Source: Pseudomonadota bacterium
GTDB taxonomy: Bacteria; Pseudomonadota; Gammaproteobacteria; Burkholderiales; Burkholderiaceae_C
Length of the DNA stretch: 7,278 nt
Direction: 5' to 3'
NCBI GenBank assembly: GCA_023390985.1
Contig: JAEWBU010000088.1
Coordinates: forward strand, 1-7,278
Positions 5,811-7,278 of the stretch are shown one piece after another (the stretch's first letter is position 1; the number at the start of each line of letters is the position of its first letter). The notes beneath the pieces were generated by a model. The model had not been told where the DNA came from. It worked only from the letters and a program-made list of their open reading frames with translations, and made no database searches. Position numbers and translations under genes: made by a program.

Positions 5811-7278
5811 ATGCGCGAGGACAACGGTTCGGTGAAGGGGAGGTCGTGGGTGCCGCTGCTGGCCGGGGCGGTGCTCGGGCCGGTGGTGCAGGTGCAGCAG
5901 CGGGAGCTGTGGCCGCTGGAGGTCTATGCGGGTCTCGCGATCGCGGGCCTGGTGCTGCTGGTGGGGCTGGTCCGGATCGGGCGCATCCGTGGTTGGAGCG
6001 TGCTGCTCCTGGCTGCCACCGTCGCGTTCGGCGCTTGCGGCACGCGCGCCGCGGTCTTCGCTTCGCGCGCCCTCGAGCCCGCGCTCGAAGGCCACGATCT
6101 CGTCGTCACCGGGACGATCGCCGCGATGCCGCAATCGGGCGAGCTGGGGCAGCGCTTCCGATTCGAAGTGGAGGAGGCGTCGGACGACGGCCGGCCCGTC
6201 GCGTTGCCGCCGCGGCTGTCGCTGGCCTGGTACGCCTCGGAGGAGCAGGCCGCGCCCCGGCTCTTCGCGGGCGAGCGCTGGCGGCTCACGGTGCGCCTGC
6301 GTGCGCCTCACGGCCATGCCAACCCGCACGGCTTCGACCACGAACTCTGGCTGTGGGAGCAGGGCCTGCAGGCGACCGGCTACGTGCGGGCGGGGCCGGC
6401 GCCACCCGGGCCGCAGCGGCTTGAGGCGACCTTGCGCTATCCGGTTGAACAGGCGCGGCAGTCGGTGCGCGACGCGATCCTCGGGCGGCTGGCCGATCGG
6501 CCCGCGGCCGGCGTGATCGCCGCGCTGGTCACCGGCGACCAGGCGGCGATCGATCGTTCCGACTGGGATGTGTTCCGCGCCACCGGCATAGCGCACCTGC
6601 TATCGATATCGGGCTTGCACGTGACGATGTTCGCCTGGCTCGCGGCGGCTGCCGTCGGCGCGCTGTGGCGACGCAGCGGGCGGCTGTGCCTGGCCTGGCC
6701 GGCGCCGCACGCGGCGGTGGCCGGCGGCCTGGTGCTCGCCACCGGCTATGCGCTCTTCAGCGGCTGGGGCGTGCCGGCGCAGCGCACGCTGCTGATGCTC
6801 GCGGCGGTCGCCTGGCTGCGCCTCTCGGGTCGGCGCTGGCCGTGGCCGGTGACCTGGCTGTTCGCTTGCGCAGTCGTGGTGACGGCCGATCCCTGGGCGC
6901 TGATGCAGGCGGGTTTCTGGCTGAGCTTCGTCGCGGTCGGCGTGCTGTTCGCCACCGATCCGGGCGGGCCGCGGTCCGCCCGCCTGGTGACGCGCGGGGT
7001 CGCGCTGGTGCGCGAGCAGGCCGTGGTGACCCTCGCGCTCGCGCCGCTGTCGCTGCTGCTGTTCGGCCAGGTGTCGCTGGTGGGCCTGGTCGCGAACCTG
7101 GTCGCGATCCCGTGGGTCACGCTGGTCGTCACGCCGCTGGCGCTGCTCGGGACCCTGCTGCCGCCGCTGTGGGACCTGGCCGCGGGGACGGTGCAGGCGA
7201 TGGGCCTCGGACTCCAGGCGCTGGCGTCCTGGCCGTTCGCGGTGTGGAGCGGCGCGGCGCCGCCGCCCTGGGCGGGCG
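5811..7278 (+). CDS. comEC: ComEC/Rec2 DNA-uptake channel protein, N-terminal part
   Basis: The frame runs open for 489 codons to the right edge, against roughly 750-850 for the family. ComEC is the inner-membrane channel that carries single-stranded DNA into the cytoplasm during natural transformation. Residues 1-80 hold two or three hydrophobic segments. Residues about 85-200 form the soluble DUF4131 domain, ending in NPHGFDHELWLWEQGLQATG (171-190). The Competence domain follows, with HLLSISGLHVT (262-272), GVPAQRTLLML (320-330), DPWALMQAGFWLSF (360-373) and LFGQVSLVGLVANLVAIPWV (417-436), all characteristic. The C-terminal metallo-beta-lactamase-like domain would lie outside the window. 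The start is uncertain. ATG 5811 has only a weak upstream GGA. GTG 5850 (codon 14) has a strong GGGGAGG (5837-5843) with 6-nt spacing and would start MPLLAGAVLG. GTG 5832 is a third option. Confidence 0.95.
   Translation, partial: MREDNGSVKGRSWVPLLAGAVLGPVVQVQQRELWPLEVYAGLAIAGLVLLVGLVRIGRIRGWSVLLLAATVAFGACGTRAAVFASRALEPALEGHDLVVTGTIAAMPQSGELGQRFRFEVEEASDDGRPVALPPRLSLAWYASEEQAAPRLFAGERWRLTVRLRAPHGHANPHGFDHELWLWEQGLQATGYVRAGPAPPGPQRLEATLRYPVEQARQSVRDAILGRLADRPAAGVIAALVTGDQAAIDRSDWDVFRATGIAHLLSISGLHVTMFAWLAAAAVGALWRRSGRLCLAWPAPHAAVAGGLVLATGYALFSGWGVPAQRTLLMLAAVAWLRLSGRRWPWPVTWLFACAVVVTADPWALMQAGFWLSFVAVGVLFATDPGGPRSARLVTRGVALVREQAVVTLALAPLSLLLFGQVSLVGLVANLVAIPWVTLVVTPLALLGTLLPPLWDLAAGTVQAMGLGLQALASWPFAVWSGAAPPPWAG
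5837..5843 (+). promoter_or_regulatory. Shine-Dalgarno-like GGGGAGG pointing to a comEC start at GTG 5850
   Basis: GGGGAGG is followed by TCGTGG and then GTG at 5850, in frame with comEC. This is a better ribosome binding site than anything before ATG 5811. Starting here removes 13 charged, polar residues and places the first hydrophobic segment directly at the N terminus, as is common for ComEC proteins. Confidence 0.45.

Noticed and set aside
2126..5824. A 1232-codon minus-strand frame longer than the transglutaminase-amidoligase frame
   Set aside because: Out-of-frame shadow rich in A, R, P and G. It runs through the intergenic repeat, giving the KAGIQ/LRGDD false motif, while the 2284-5706 frame has clear domains and catalytic residues.
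2380..5835. A 1151-codon open frame on the plus strand opposite the transglutaminase-amidoligase gene
   Set aside because: Antisense shadow of a high-GC coding gene. Its translation is dominated by R, A, H, V and Q, shows no recognisable domain and has low-complexity character.
5781..6596. A 271-codon minus-strand frame, and other frames overlapping comEC
   Set aside because: All overlap the unambiguous comEC frame and have R/P/H-rich composition without domains.

Overview
The window is about 70% GC and codes almost wall to wall. It looks like chromosomal DNA from a betaproteobacterium of the order Burkholderiales, probably near Comamonadaceae. The main pointer is a small secreted DUF4148 protein, a family largely confined to Burkholderiales. 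The intergenic repeat and the cardiolipin-synthase-like and ComEC sequences fit that placement. Taxonomy is inferred from sequence character only.

Layout, left to right: (1) 1-216, minus strand: the first 72 codons of a four-carbon acid sugar kinase (DUF1537/OtnK-like) gene, cut by the window edge; its outermost ~26 bases are poly-G and look like a sequence-end artefact. (2) 249-1568, minus: a membrane-anchored phospholipase D-superfamily protein with two HKD motifs, probably a cardiolipin synthase. (3) 1569-1655: two consecutive hairpins, the second a likely intrinsic terminator. (4) 1656-2024, minus: the DUF4148 protein with a signal peptide and a clear ribosome binding site. (5) 2025-2283: a 259-bp intergenic region with two 11-bp-period direct-repeat pairs that look like OmpR/PhoB-type response-regulator boxes, then a REP-like dispersed inverted repeat. 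(6) 2284-5706, minus: a 1140-residue fusion of a transglutaminase-like cysteine protease with a DUF2126 putative amidoligase. (7) 5707-5810: a short divergent intergenic region. (8) 5811 to the right edge, plus: the first 489 codons of comEC, the DNA-uptake channel, cut by the window edge.

The genes do not form one obvious pathway. Three concern the envelope or its surface (cardiolipin synthesis, a small secreted protein, DNA uptake). The transglutaminase-amidoligase belongs to a class usually found with circularly permuted ATP-grasp and alpha-E genes in predicted peptide-ligating systems. Those partners are absent here: its downstream side carries only the repeat and the unrelated DUF4148 gene. 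The least explained signals are the paired CTTAGC boxes upstream of the DUF4148 gene and this apparently solitary fusion. I found no mobile element, CRISPR array, tRNA or rRNA.
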